Shown here piece by piece: positions 11,285 to 20,009 of a stretch of 64,000 nucleotides of DNA. How positions within the stretch are numbered: the stretch's first letter is position 1; every line of letters starts with the position of its first letter. Under the pieces are notes generated by a model that saw only the letters and a list, made by a program, of their open reading frames with translations, ran no database searches and had not been told where the DNA came from. Both the position numbers and the translations under genes were made by a program. Origin of the DNA: Allacma fusca (lineage: Eukaryota > Arthropoda > Collembola > Symphypleona > Sminthuridae). The stretch is taken from positions 59,755,067 through 59,819,066 of the forward strand of contig OX359245.1 in the NCBI GenBank assembly GCA_947179485.1, given 5' to 3'.

Positions 11285-12724
11285 CAAGTTTTTACTTCCA
11301 AGGACTATGCTTGGGAGTTAATGAGGATTTTTATGCACTAAGAATGTTCACAGTCGACTCTCCCAAAGAGTCCTGCCTATCTATAAAGTCACTTTTGGTT
11401 CCTCCCAACGTAGTCATGTCCTCTGAAAACACCACAGGAAGGTTAACGAAATTCATATTTAGAAGCAAAAATGAAGAGGGCAAGGCATTGCTGAAGTAAA
11501 TGAAATGATGCTAGAGGCTCAGTTACTTTATCCAATATCACTTTCGCACCGAGTTTATTAACAACAAAACTTCTTATTTATACTTGATTTTTTTCGCACA
11601 ACAATATCATATAGTCCGGTTGGGTCACTGTCTTTATTGCGACAACACATCCGTCATCAGAAATATTCCCGAAAATATAAATAAAACAAAAAGGATGTCA
11701 AATCTACTTGCGAAATCGTTCATATTTTTTTACTTAAACTTACATGCCTTTATGCTGGAGCTAAATGCCTGACACTGTCTGATAGCATCTTGAAAAAGTA
11801 AATTTAGTTATACTTTAGATCTGATGAAATTAAAGGAATTCGAATTCCGACATATGAGTGTTTACTTAATAGCGTGTCAAAGAGGTCACAAGACACTTCA
11901 ATTTCGGGAATATTTGCAAACTTTGAAATTCTTATTAATAATTGTAAGATATGAATGCAGATGGTTTGATTGCTAGTTTTGTTTATTTTAGTATCTAGTT
12001 TGGTAATTTCAATTAATCAGAACAACATCATTTTACCGCGTATTACGGCTACGGGTACATGTACGATATGAGTCTGAGCTTATGATGTGAACTGCAAATT
12101 CCGGGGGAAAGTGAATCGACGTTTGCCAACTTAAAATTCGAATTTGCTTCAATAGATCAAAAAACAGAACAAAAAAAAAGAGAATAAGCGTTTAGGTAAG
12201 TTGCGGGACGGAGAGTGGTTTATTAGGTTCTTTAAAGTAATTTTTGCATTCATTTAGCCACAAATGCATTATACATACATAAAAAGGGAATGGAAAATTC
12301 TACAATAGATAAGGCTAACAATAAACTAGAAGTCTTACCAATGGTCACGAACTGATTTAATGTATTCAGTGCACCTGTAAACCCTAACGACCATTGCATG
12401 ATCTAGGAGTTTGATAACGCAACCCATATAAAAATTTGTTAAAGGAGAGATACGAGCTTGGACTTAATGTTTGAGCAGGTTCTTCGTCACCATTCATTTT
12501 ATCTAAGTAATCACTATTTCCGAAGTTTAGAATCCAAGAAATTGTTTTACAATTAAGCCCAGAACTCAATATTTTTACGTAAGACAAGATTTGTCGGGTG
12601 CGAGTATTTGAAATAATTTTTTAACTTTTGCAATATATGTATATTTAGTAGCGATAGCATTGAAGTAAGTTCATTCACAATTACATGACACAAAATTTTT
12701 AGACACGCTGTAACACAAATGTTA
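11285..12724. other. Non-coding host DNA 3' of an acyltransferase
   Basis: No credible gene. 12270-12600 matches sequence downstream of the acyltransferase last exon at 29940-30060 and 30720-30900, so it is the 3' flank of the orphan last exon at 12725. Confidence 0.6.
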
Positions 12725-12873
12725 TTAAGTCACTCTCGCAGCGAGGTCTTGCAATTCTTCAAGAACTAACGGGCCCAGACTGCTTGCTATCTCTTCAGAT
12801 CCAAAAATATTTTTGTCAACAATAAAAGTCAATCTTTGCTGATTGTTCGTTCCTCCAGTGATTACCGTCATGC
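12725..12873 (-). pseudogene. Orphan last exon of a WSD-type acyltransferase
   Basis: A 149-base terminal exon: an acceptor (TTCATAG) precedes GCATGACGG, and 49 codons follow to a TAA. It begins in the phase left by the penultimate exon seen at 31251. The peptide GMTVITGGTNNQQRLTFIVD and the segment after it match the last exons at 30989-31137 and 44633-44781 closely and resemble the C-terminal end of WSD proteins. No penultimate exon is visible between here and the viral element; the next acyltransferase exon on this strand is the first exon at 26219-27482. I infer a gene interrupted by the viral element, with the penultimate exon lost. Confidence 0.65.
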
Positions 12874-13898
12874 CTATGAAACAGAAAATTGCTACCATTA
12901 GGGGCTGTACACATATAACGTTACCATAAACGTGGGTCGTCAATTTCGCAGAAGCTAACAAATGTTAACGATATACATAGGGTCATGATGGGTATTGATA
13001 ACGTTAGCGTTAGATTTCCCCTAAAATCTCACTTTACCCCTGTAAAAAAATTTTAATTGAAAAGCTATCGCATAAAATATATGCTTACAATGATTACCCA
13101 AACATCATGAATATGCATTTATTTAAAGAAATTCAACAGTAAGCAAAATTGAACTTGGGTTAGTACCATTTAGGGTCAATGCCATACATAAAATATATTC
13201 AATATTATTGAATCTTACCTTCGCTTTCCAAACTTCAGCCATTTTGCTATCACTTGATTACTTTGATTAAACTGCTGTAAACTACCACAAGTTAAAAGCT
13301 GAAATTATCTACTAAATTTAAATCGCTGAGCAGTTCTGATTAAATACAAAGATTCCACCTTAAATTTCATTTTTAATGACCATTGCTTTGGATTTAAACT
13401 TGAGGGGAGAGTTAAAATAATTCCGTTTTAGCCCCCTAGTAAAATAGCCTTGTCCGTACGTTCGTGTGTCCTTCGCACGATAACTCAAAAACTACTATTT
13501 CGACTTCAATTGAATTTTTTATAGATATTACTTGTGTCAAAAGTAAGGCTGAGTTTGTATTTGGTTGAATTCGGCAAGATAGTTTTTTAGAAACAATTTC
13601 TTGAAATTTTGGACTTCAAGTCAAATGATAGTTATCTCTACAATTACTGAACGTATTTCAGTGAATTTATTTGTGAATATTGCTTATGTAAATATTAATG
13701 GTTATTGCTTATGTGGTTGAAATAGGCCCAATAGTTTTTTCGAAAAAAATTCTGAAATTGCGAAACAAAACTCAAAATTCATTATACTTTTGACGGCGGT
13801 AGCTGACGCCACCATACGCGAAGCCTCAAATTACTGTATCTCCTAGGGATGATTTTTGTAATAAAACTATAATAATATGCTTATTTTAAAGCAACTAG
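12874..13898. other. Region between host exon and viral element
   Basis: No gene supported. 13440-13860 resembles a dispersed host repeat also found, diverged, at 39780-39960 and 53420-53600. On the minus strand at 13208-13245 an ATG followed by seven codons and a consensus donor (AAG|GTAAG) could be a tiny first exon, but nothing joins to it. I could not find terminal inverted repeats for the viral element here. Confidence 0.45.
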
Positions 13899-14423
13899 CA
13901 GCAGCGTTTTTATACTCGAAAGAAAACGTTTTCATTACGTATTAAACGAGAAATAACTTATATAGCGCCTAGAGTAGACCCCGAATGGGCACCTTATTTT
14001 AAAGATGAGAATAAAAAAGTGAGAGGGGTAATGAAAGATGTATCTGCAGGCCATCTCATAAAGTCCATGAGATTTTTAAAGGCTAAAATGTATACATACA
14101 TATCTCAGGATGGTATAGTTGATAAAAAAGCTAAGGGTATTCCAAAGTCTTTTGTAAAAAGACATCAGAAATTCGAGGACTATGATAGAATTCTCAAAAC
14201 ACTAGGTTCAAGTACTGTGGTTAACTATAGAAAAATAGCAGCTGTAGGTCATAGAATTTATAATACAAACGAAACGAAGAGAGGGTTGACAGCTTTTGAT
14301 AATAAAAGATTTCATGTAGATTATAATTCTAGTTTAGCCTATGGGCATAAGGACATTCCATATGTTAATAATTTAGATGAATTTTTACGAATTGTTGATG
14401 ATGACATGCGTAGACCGATGTAA
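13899..14423 (+). pseudogene. Protein-primed family B DNA polymerase, C-terminal remnant
   Basis: Only about 174 codons of the C-terminal end remain; the frame is closed upstream by a TAG at 13896, and full Polinton polymerases exceed 1000 residues. Recognisable are FLKAKMYTY, the KKAKGIPKSFV segment, and the terminal signature LTAFDNKRF followed by SLAYGH, which in Polintons reads approximately L-S-x-F/Y-D-D-K-R ... T-L-A-Y-G-H. The exonuclease and palm motifs are absent, so it cannot be a working polymerase. Stop TAA at 14421. The truncation is at the element's left end, probably a deletion. Confidence 0.85.
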
Positions 14424-14616
14424 TATATGCGTGTATAACTAATATATTGTATATATTATTGTGTATGTCATTGTATATGTTAAATATCAACATGTATATA
14501 TCCGGTTATTTATATTGAAAAACAAATAATAATTCCTACAAAAAATTCAAAAATACTTCCAAACAAATAACACACATTACTTTATTTTTCATATTATTCT
14601 CAATTCATACTTCATC
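14424..14616. promoter_or_regulatory. AT-rich spacer upstream of the ATPase
   Basis: 193 bases, strongly AT-rich with repeated TATATGT-like words, between the polymerase stop and the ATPase ATG. It is presumably the ATPase promoter, but no single TATA box stands out. Confidence 0.3.
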
Positions 14617-15255
14617 ATGGATGCACCTGTATTTGACTATTCTCCTCATGCACCTTTTAATTTTATTATTTCTGGTCCCACAATGTCGGGCAAATCAGTC
14701 CTAACTAAGAGCATAATAGCCCGTCGAAACGAAATCATATTTCCCAATGTAAAGTATGTGGTATACTGCTATGGGATAAATCAGCCCCACGTATTTGCAT
14801 CCATGAAAAAAGAATTCCCTGAAATACAATTCCATGAAGGACTCCCCACAGAGTATGGTGACGATCTGCTTAATCCATACTTGTACATTTTGGATGATTG
14901 GATGGAGGAGGCTTCAAAGTCTAAAGAAGTCCTGCAGGAATTTGTTAGAGGGAGTCACCATAGAAATTGCTCCATCATATTCATAACTCAAAACTTTTCC
15001 CATGATGGGCTGCGTCCACTTACTACTAATGCCAAGTACATTTGTTTGTTTAAAAACCCGAGGGAGACCCAAGTAGTTAACCGGATTGGATGCCAGATGA
15101 ACTGTGGTAAGAAGTACCCACTCATTGAGGAGGCATATAAACAGTGCATATCCATACCCCATGGATACCTTATGATTGATTGCAGCCAGACCCAGGATGA
15201 TAAATATAAGCTTAGAAATAATGTATTCCCGGATACCTATTGTTATTGTTATTAA
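14617..15255 (+). CDS. Packaging ATPase (FtsK/HerA, A32-like)
   Basis: 212 codons, close to the normal length of Polinton/adintovirus packaging ATPases, which drive genome encapsidation. Walker A is GPTMSGKS (residues 20-27), Walker B is LYILDD (89-94), and a sensor-type FITQN follows (122-126) in the family context RGSHHRN. The start ATG is the first in frame and sits downstream of an AT-rich spacer. The gene looks intact. Its last 342 bases overlap, tail to tail, an open frame of the zinc-ribbon gene on the other strand. It is absent from copy 2, whose left end is deleted. Confidence 0.92.
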   Translation: MDAPVFDYSPHAPFNFIISGPTMSGKSVLTKSIIARRNEIIFPNVKYVVYCYGINQPHVFASMKKEFPEIQFHEGLPTEYGDDLLNPYLYILDDWMEEASKSKEVLQEFVRGSHHRNCSIIFITQNFSHDGLRPLTTNAKYICLFKNPRETQVVNRIGCQMNCGKKYPLIEEAYKQCISIPHGYLMIDCSQTQDDKYKLRNNVFPDTYCYCY

Positions 15256-15818
15256 TCCAAATAAATAAAAATAAATATTCATATTAAAATAATTCTTGTA
15301 ATATCGACTGATAAATTCAAAGTCAATAAAACGCATACAAATCTTATTCCCATCCTGAATGAGTGTGAACTGTCGTTCATCGCATTCACCGCATACACGA
15401 TCAATGGAGACAAATACAGTCCTATTCCGCTCCATCTGTTCTGCATCCAAAGTGTCTTTGCACAATGTACAATAAGAGTCAACAGGGTCGAAGAAGACTG
15501 GGTACAGTCTTTTAATCACACCACCAACATGTTGATCCTTCTTCTTCTTTTTGGCAGCAAGTTTGTCCAACTTTACACGGCCCTTTGCTGATTTTAGCAT
15601 ACCAGCATCTTTGAGAGGTGTAGTCGCCTTTCTTTTATTCACTCTTGGATCAATCATTGGCTTGGTGGAATCATCAGTGGATATTTCAGGTGTTGATCCT
15701 GTAGACGAAGATGATGGGGAATATGATGGCTTAATGTTCATTGGTGTTACTGTAAGCCAATCCCAAGTACCACACACATCAATGCCAGTTTCCTCATGAA
15801 TCACATTAGCTACAACTG
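14914..15818 (-). CDS. Zinc-ribbon protein, second exon
   Basis: Main exon of a two-exon gene of unknown function. The acceptor is a NAGNAG (AACAGCAG, exon from 15818 or 15815, both in frame with exon 1). The protein has an acidic/serine-rich region, a basic patch with a run of lysines encoded near 15540-15555, and a four-cysteine module C-x2-C-x22-C-x2-C (CTLC and CGEC, encoded at about 15471 to 15382), a likely zinc ribbon. After this the frame stays open, with hydrophobic segments, to a stop at 14914, running antisense through the last third of the ATPase gene. Whether that tail is real is unclear; the true transcript may end earlier. No named family is recognised. In copy 2 the exon is cut at 57736 before the zinc module. 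Confidence 0.55.
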
Positions 15819-16005
15819 CTGTTAAAAAAAGTAGATAATGTCTTCTCAATCATATTATGTTTGTACGCAGGGGCGAAGGAAGGGGCAGATAGGGGGTAAG
15901 GTTTGGGACTTCCTGCGTCCCCTCCCTTTTTGCGGCCAAACCGTTACAGCTACGTGCGCGCGCGCCGCGGTAATCGCCTGCGGGGAAGCAATAACTTATT
16001 CTTAC
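15819..16005 (-). other. Intron of the zinc-ribbon gene
   Basis: 187 bases from AGTG|GTAAGAAT at 16005 to a pyrimidine-rich TTTTTTTAACAG at 15819. It joins an 18-codon exon (phase 1) to exon 2 in frame. The middle is unusually GC-rich (GCGCGCGCGCCGCGG), unlike the rest of the element. The same intron is at 58012-58198 in copy 2. Confidence 0.6.
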
Positions 16006-16060
16006 CACTAATAGTTGAATCCATTTCCATAGACTGTTTATCCAGCGAAGCCTGAGCCAT
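16006..16060 (-). CDS. Zinc-ribbon protein, first exon
   Basis: ATG at 16060 followed by 17 further codons and one extra base, ending at a consensus GT donor. The short acidic peptide begins MAQASLDKQSMEMDSTIS. Spliced to the exon at 15818 it keeps the frame. The overlapping unspliced frame at 16038-16229, a hydrophobic 63-codon ORF, lies mostly upstream in another frame and I consider it incidental. Confidence 0.55.
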
Positions 16061-16310
16061 TATTTCCAACGTCTTGGGTTATGAATGCACAATGTTTATG
16101 AAGGAATAAAGATAGCAGAGTATTAATTGAAATAGTCAGAAAGAACAGAAAAATTGGGAGTAAAATTCGAATGTCCATAAATGTATTTATGAAAACAAGT
16201 GGATGAGAGCATATGGAAGAATGGTTCATGATTAATAGAGAAAAGCAGCATTTATACTTGTAAAAGTGAATGTAAGATTTATTTATAATTTTTAAACAAA
16301 CGTTTTAAAT
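16061..16310. promoter_or_regulatory. Promoter region of the zinc-ribbon gene
   Basis: 250 AT-rich bases between the zinc-ribbon start and the stop of the next minus-strand gene. A minus-strand TATAAATG at about 16248-16255 lies some 190 bases before the ATG and could serve as a TATA box. Confidence 0.3.
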
Positions 16311-16796
16311 CTATTTACATTCACCATCTAGAGTATCATTACTTTCTAAAATTTTACCGTCTCTTTTAGCAATACGTTCTTCAGTCTGCGCCATACAGCT
16401 GGATAACGTTTCATAAAGTTCATCAACATCGGCATGTACGACATTGTAGTAATACACAAGGTTACTAATAACTTCAGCGGTTTGGTTTACTTTGAAGTTC
16501 ATCCGCATCTTGGTTCCATTGAGGCAGAGTCTTGAAATATTCATGAATACACGCTTTGTTCCTTCTCCGGCCTTTGAGAACCAAACTTTTGGGCGGTGCG
16601 GGTCCATTGGATTTCCATGAATGCGAAATGTTGGTTTCTTAGGTCCTCTAAGTTTTCCAACGCCACCGGCGACATCTCCGGAATCGATATCCATGTTATC
16701 CAAGGATATTCCACTCTCAGATCCTCCAATAGATGTAGTTTCAGCAGTGGAGTTACCTTCCACAGCATTAATACAATGTTTGATTTCAGTGTCCAT
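16311..16796 (-). CDS. Unknown Polinton protein with a probable leader intron
   Basis: From the ATG at 16796 the gene encodes 162 residues: a serine/glycine-rich acidic N-terminal part, then a basic segment (GKLRGPKKPTF), then a soluble domain with NMISRL-like hydrophobics and many charged residues near the C-terminus. No family is recognised. I prefer this start because a consensus donor (TTTTG|GTAAGT, GT at 16898) and acceptor (GTTTTCAG, AG ending at 16813) define an 86-base leader intron just before it, and a TATA box sits upstream at 16978-16984. Without splicing, an upstream ATG at 16877 would add 27 partly hydrophobic residues. Copy 2 encodes an identical protein at 58504-58989, so both copies are intact. 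Confidence 0.6.
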   Translation of the reverse strand: MDTEIKHCINAVEGNSTAETTSIGGSESGISLDNMDIDSGDVAGGVGKLRGPKKPTFRIHGNPMDPHRPKVWFSKAGEGTKRVFMNISRLCLNGTKMRMNFKVNQTAEVISNLVYYYNVVHADVDELYETLSSCMAQTEERIAKRDGKILESNDTLDGECK

Positions 16797-16812
16797 GGTC
16801 TTGTTGAATTTT

Positions 16813-16898
16813 CTGAAAACTTTTAACATTGAAAATAAAAATTGGAAAGTTTTCAAAACACAAGCGGGACCAGCCATGATAATCAAAATTAAACTTAC
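16813..16898 (-). other. Probable leader intron
   Basis: 86 bases bounded by GTAAGT and TTTTCAG, upstream of the ATG at 16796. Conserved in copy 2 (59006-59091). Confidence 0.45.
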
Positions 16899-16977
16899 CA
16901 AAATTTATCCAAGAGTTTGGAAAGTCTAGGACAAGCTGTTGAGGATGAATGTAATTTTTTTAGAAATGTTCTCACCT

Positions 16978-16984
16978 TATATAG
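16978..16984 (-). promoter_or_regulatory. TATA box (CTATATAAGG on the minus strand)
   Basis: Canonical TATATAA about 80 bases upstream of the leader-intron donor and in the 110-base gap after the integrase stop. It probably drives the 162-residue gene. The same sequence is at 59171-59177. Confidence 0.5.
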
Positions 16985-17012
16985 TAGACCGGTGGTCCTG
17001 GTGATGATTATG

Positions 17013-17944
17013 TCAATAGTTTACTTTAGAAAGTTCCTGCGCATAAAACCCTCCGTCCATGGGTTCATTATCCTCTGGATCAGTTAAATAAAACATTCTG
17101 GGATTGGAATTACCGATTCTATTGATAGTATATACTTCAGGGTGATAACGTTTGACATACCCTTTCTCAAATGTACTTTTATCGATAGAAATTAATACTC
17201 GGTCTCCAATGTTAAATTTTGGATTATTATACTTGTGAAGTTTCCTTTCTCCAAATAAATTATACCATACTTCCATCTCGTTCTTGGAATTTACCGAGCT
17301 TGGGGCAAACTTAGTACTTGAATGTACTGTATTATTGTAATTTTGAACCAGCTTAGGTAAAACATGTATAAACTTGTAACTACCCTTATGTTGGACATAT
17401 CTACTTATTTTTTCCATAATAGTTCTGTTAAATCGTTCGACTATACATGCCTTAAGCTCTGATTGAACATGGAAAATTCCAATTCCTTTTTCCACACAAA
17501 ACTCTTTGAATTCCTTTTTAAATTCAGTTCCTTTATCGCATTGAATTCGTTGAGGAATTCTACCAGAGGACTTTAAAACGTTTTGAAACACTTTCAGTAC
17601 ATCTGCGTTTTTTTTGACTTTAAAGGCTTTACAAATGCATATTTACTAAGGACATCAATAATACTAAGCATATATCTATAGTTATTATTGTGTTTTGAAT
17701 ATCTTGAGATTTCAATCAAGTCTATTACCCACTGTTCATCGATTCCATGTACATACACAATCCGTCTCTTAAACCTCTGTATAGCTGGATTATTTTCAGC
17801 ATATGTAGGAATAGACTGAAGAACTTTTTCAATTGTGGATCTACATTCTCCACCCTTGTAGTGTTTCATAAAAGTATTAAGTCCTGAAAAACTCCCTCTA
17901 AATTTGGGATTCAAATACAGACGTTTAATTCTAGCCTCAGCCAT
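17013..17944 (-). pseudogene. Polinton integrase (rve, DDE), frameshifted copy
   Basis: Retroviral-type integrase that would insert the element. ATG at 17944. The first catalytic Asp lies in EQWVIDLIEI, the second in QCDKGTEF, and the Glu in IVERFNRT, 33 residues after the second Asp. The C-terminal part has the GDRV...FEKGY...F/Y-x-I chromo/SH3-like tail ending GGFYAQEL, typical of Polinton and Ty3-class integrases. The frame is broken near 17605: a homopolymer reads GCG followed by eight T, whereas copy 2 has GCGC followed by eight T. The lost base shifts the frame between the two catalytic Asp residues, so no complete integrase can be made. All three acidic residues are still encoded. Confidence 0.9.
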
Positions 17945-18045
17945 GACAGTGAGCAAGTAATCAAATAAATCATAAATGCCAATACACTAACTTATATTCA
18001 TCATTGACAAAGTTGCATTCATGAGTCCAACACCTACCTTTCAAA
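17945..18045. promoter_or_regulatory. Divergent promoter, integrase / pX-like gene
   Basis: 101 bases between the head-to-head starts of the integrase (-) and the pX-like gene (+). A minus-strand AATATAAG near 17990 could be the integrase TATA box. Confidence 0.35.
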
Positions 18046-18363
18046 ATGAAGCGATTAATTGATAATAAAGTCTTTTTTCATAAATGCAAATCCAGGAAAT
18101 GTGTAAAACGTGTCCTCTATAAGGCCACCAACGAAGAACTAAAAGCTTTGTCAGAATGCACCAAGAATTTCCTTTTAGGTAATGTTCCAGTCTCACGTGG
18201 CACAGTTGAAAAGCTGCGGCCCAACAAAAAGCATCTTCACACGCTCTCATTAAAATCATCATCCTTTAAAAATAAACGTAAAGTTTTACAAAAAGGCGGT
18301 GGGTTCTTTATCCCGATCCTTGCAACATTGGCATCATCCCTAATATCTCAGTTTCTCCCGTAA
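18046..18363 (+). CDS. Small basic protein with hydrophobic C-terminus (pX/pVI-like core protein)
   Basis: 105 codons. The N-terminal 80 residues are rich in Lys/Arg with three cysteines; residues 83-105 are KGGG followed by a hydrophobic tail (FFIPILATLASSLISQFLP). Small proteins with this layout are common in Polintons and adintoviruses and are thought to be virion core or membrane-active components; the assignment is by architecture, not a catalytic motif. LQKGG|G fits the adenain-type cleavage pattern (M/I/L/N/Q)-x-G-G|x. Its stop is one base before the start of the next gene. Copy 2 (60240-60557) is intact with three substitutions. Confidence 0.7.
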   Translation: MKRLIDNKVFFHKCKSRKCVKRVLYKATNEELKALSECTKNFLLGNVPVSRGTVEKLRPNKKHLHTLSLKSSSFKNKRKVLQKGGGFFIPILATLASSLISQFLP

Positions 18364-18364
18364 G

Positions 18365-19480
18365 ATGGCGCGACGCATAAAACTAGTACCAGAGGCACAT
18401 TATAATCTAATGATGTCTGAGGCTAATTCTCATGGAACTTCTTCAAATATATTGGACTCTACAAAATTGCCTGATGATGTGAAACAAGCTTTATATGGTG
18501 AACATGCTAGATCCCTGAGACAAAAGAAACAGTATGAAGATAACAAACCACTTCTCGTAAAAATGATACATGACAAGTCCAAGCCTCAAAATTCCCAGCA
18601 GTATAGTTTAAATAAAGAAAATAATCGAACTGCCTGCCAACCAATCATTCAAACCCATGCAACTAGAAGACCGCCCAAACGAAATATTTACGATGATTAC
18701 GATTTTGATGATCATGAAGATGATTGTGATTATGATTTTGAAGAAATACCCAATCGACAAATAGTTCCAAAGGTTGCAGATCATTGGCCAGACATCATAA
18801 ATATTTCAAATAAATTACTTCCTCCCACCAAAAGGAAATTTTATGAAGATTATACTTTCGATGAATCATCTATCCCCAAAAGGCGATTATTTACAAAGTT
18901 TTCGGATCCACCATCATTGATTCGAAACAATATCGATACAACAAGAATTCCATCGAGTAAACGGAAATTTTATGAAGATTACACATTCGATGAATCCAAT
19001 ATACCTAAGAGGCGACTATTTTCAAAGTTTTCAGAACCGGCTCCATTCATTCAAAACAATATCGATACAAGAAGAATTCCCGCGAGCAAACGAAAATTTT
19101 ATGAAGATTATACTTTTGATGAATCAACTTTACCCAAGAGGCGATTATTTACAACGTTTTCAGAACCATTGCCGGATACTCACAATATTAATAATGATGT
19201 CGGTGATAATCCAAGGGCATTACCCCCACCTGTTAAACCAACCAAGCCAATCAAATTAAAACGGTATATACTTACTGAAAAGAAGATTAAAACTGAAAAA
19301 ATAATGAATCCATCCAAGCGTAAAACCTGCTATGGTGATGATGAAAACAATGATTCAGTAAGACCGAAATCAAAACGTAAAAAGATTTCTAAGACATTAT
19401 GCATTGGGTGTGGTGGGAAAAATGGACAACATGGAAGTGGATGTAAAAAGAAAATTGTTATACGATGGAATAGGTATTAG
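18365..19480 (+). CDS. Polinton protein with three 43-residue repeats and a C-terminal Cys cluster
   Basis: 371 codons, starting one base after the pX-like stop. Residues 1-70 (KLVPEAHYNLM, then LPDDVKQALY) match the conserved N-terminal module that follows the pX-like gene in many Polintons; its role is unknown. Residues 156-284 are three tandem 43-residue repeats, each with KRKFYEDYTFDES then a PKRRLF segment; a weaker copy starts near residue 104. The protein alternates basic and acidic blocks and is probably disordered. The C-terminal end carries LCIGCGGKNGQHGSGC, a possible metal-binding knuckle. The PKRRLF core matches the cyclin-binding RxL consensus and could equally be a nuclear localisation signal. 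Intact here; copy 2 has a stop at codon 82. Confidence 0.7.
   Translation: MARRIKLVPEAHYNLMMSEANSHGTSSNILDSTKLPDDVKQALYGEHARSLRQKKQYEDNKPLLVKMIHDKSKPQNSQQYSLNKENNRTACQPIIQTHATRRPPKRNIYDDYDFDDHEDDCDYDFEEIPNRQIVPKVADHWPDIINISNKLLPPTKRKFYEDYTFDESSIPKRRLFTKFSDPPSLIRNNIDTTRIPSSKRKFYEDYTFDESNIPKRRLFSKFSEPAPFIQNNIDTRRIPASKRKFYEDYTFDESTLPKRRLFTTFSEPLPDTHNINNDVGDNPRALPPPVKPTKPIKLKRYILTEKKIKTEKIMNPSKRKTCYGDDENNDSVRPKSKRKKISKTLCIGCGGKNGQHGSGCKKKIVIRWNRY
18830..19216 (+). repeat. Three 129-bp coding repeats
   Basis: The DNA encoding residues 156-284 of the repeat protein; unit spacing is exactly 43 codons (repeat starts 18830, 18959, 19088). Repeats are similar but not identical at DNA level, so the array is not a very recent expansion. 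The same array is at about 61024-61410. Confidence 0.85.
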
Positions 19481-20009
19481 TTTTATTTATTTTGCAAACT
19501 CTAACTGATTGATGAACATTCTTATTACAACCATTCGATTTTAATAAATATTTTTTGGAATTAATAAACATTAAAACATATTTATCATTACAAACTAAGT
19601 CATTTGAAAATGAGCAGTACAAGTTCATGGGAGAGCAACGTCTGAGTCTCTTATACAAAAAATATAAAGCATAATTTCCAAAAACTGTTGAACCCCAATT
19701 TGGCAACTGCTTTGTATTCTCTCTTATTCTAAGTTTACATTTCTTTGCAAACACATTGAATTCTTCAGCATAGTAATCTATACCAAAACCATATGAATCA
19801 TAAAATTCTAAGAAACTAGACTTATTATCTATATAAATAGCCACCCAATGATCCCCGGGCTTTGTGCTGGGATCTGAATTTACAACAAGGCATAATGGAA
19901 ACTTATTCAATTTTACATATTTCAATTCATCACATGATACTACATCAAACATTGCCCTTCTAGGCTTGCATATAACATGTAAATAATTATAAACTTGAGT
20001 TGTATTCAT
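19458..20009 (-). pseudogene. Adenain-like cysteine protease with lost active-site residues
   Basis: 183 codons, C5-family (adenovirus protease type) maturation protease. His is in PGDHWVAIY, the acidic residue in EFYDSYG. The third and fourth active-site residues lie in a segment that should read Q-x-x-x-x-x-x-C-G: here the Gln is Pro (LPNWGST) and the Cys is Phe (TVFGNY), whereas copy 2 has LQNWGST and TVCGNY. Both changes are single-base. This copy should be catalytically dead although the frame is open. The C-terminal end also differs by a two-base deletion that extends the frame into the 3' end of the convergent repeat-protein gene. Its ATG overlaps the MCP stop (ATGA). Confidence 0.85.

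Larger units (their letters stand above)
1..12655. repeat. Segmental duplication block A (partner 45665-57271)
   Basis: The first base of the window matches 32021 and 45665, and collinearity with the 45665-57271 block runs to 12655, where the partner switches to a transposon and then to the second viral copy. Differences are mainly transposon insertions present only in A (110-1291, 3083-4250, 6838-8414) and a deletion in A of sequence that the partner keeps between about 37663 and 40518 (51307-54162 in the other unit). The block was duplicated together with the viral element to its right. Confidence 0.9.

Noticed and set aside
16038-16229. 63-codon hydrophobic minus-strand ORF upstream of the zinc-ribbon gene
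   Set aside because: Overlaps the better-supported spliced start at 16060 in another frame and has no recognisable family.
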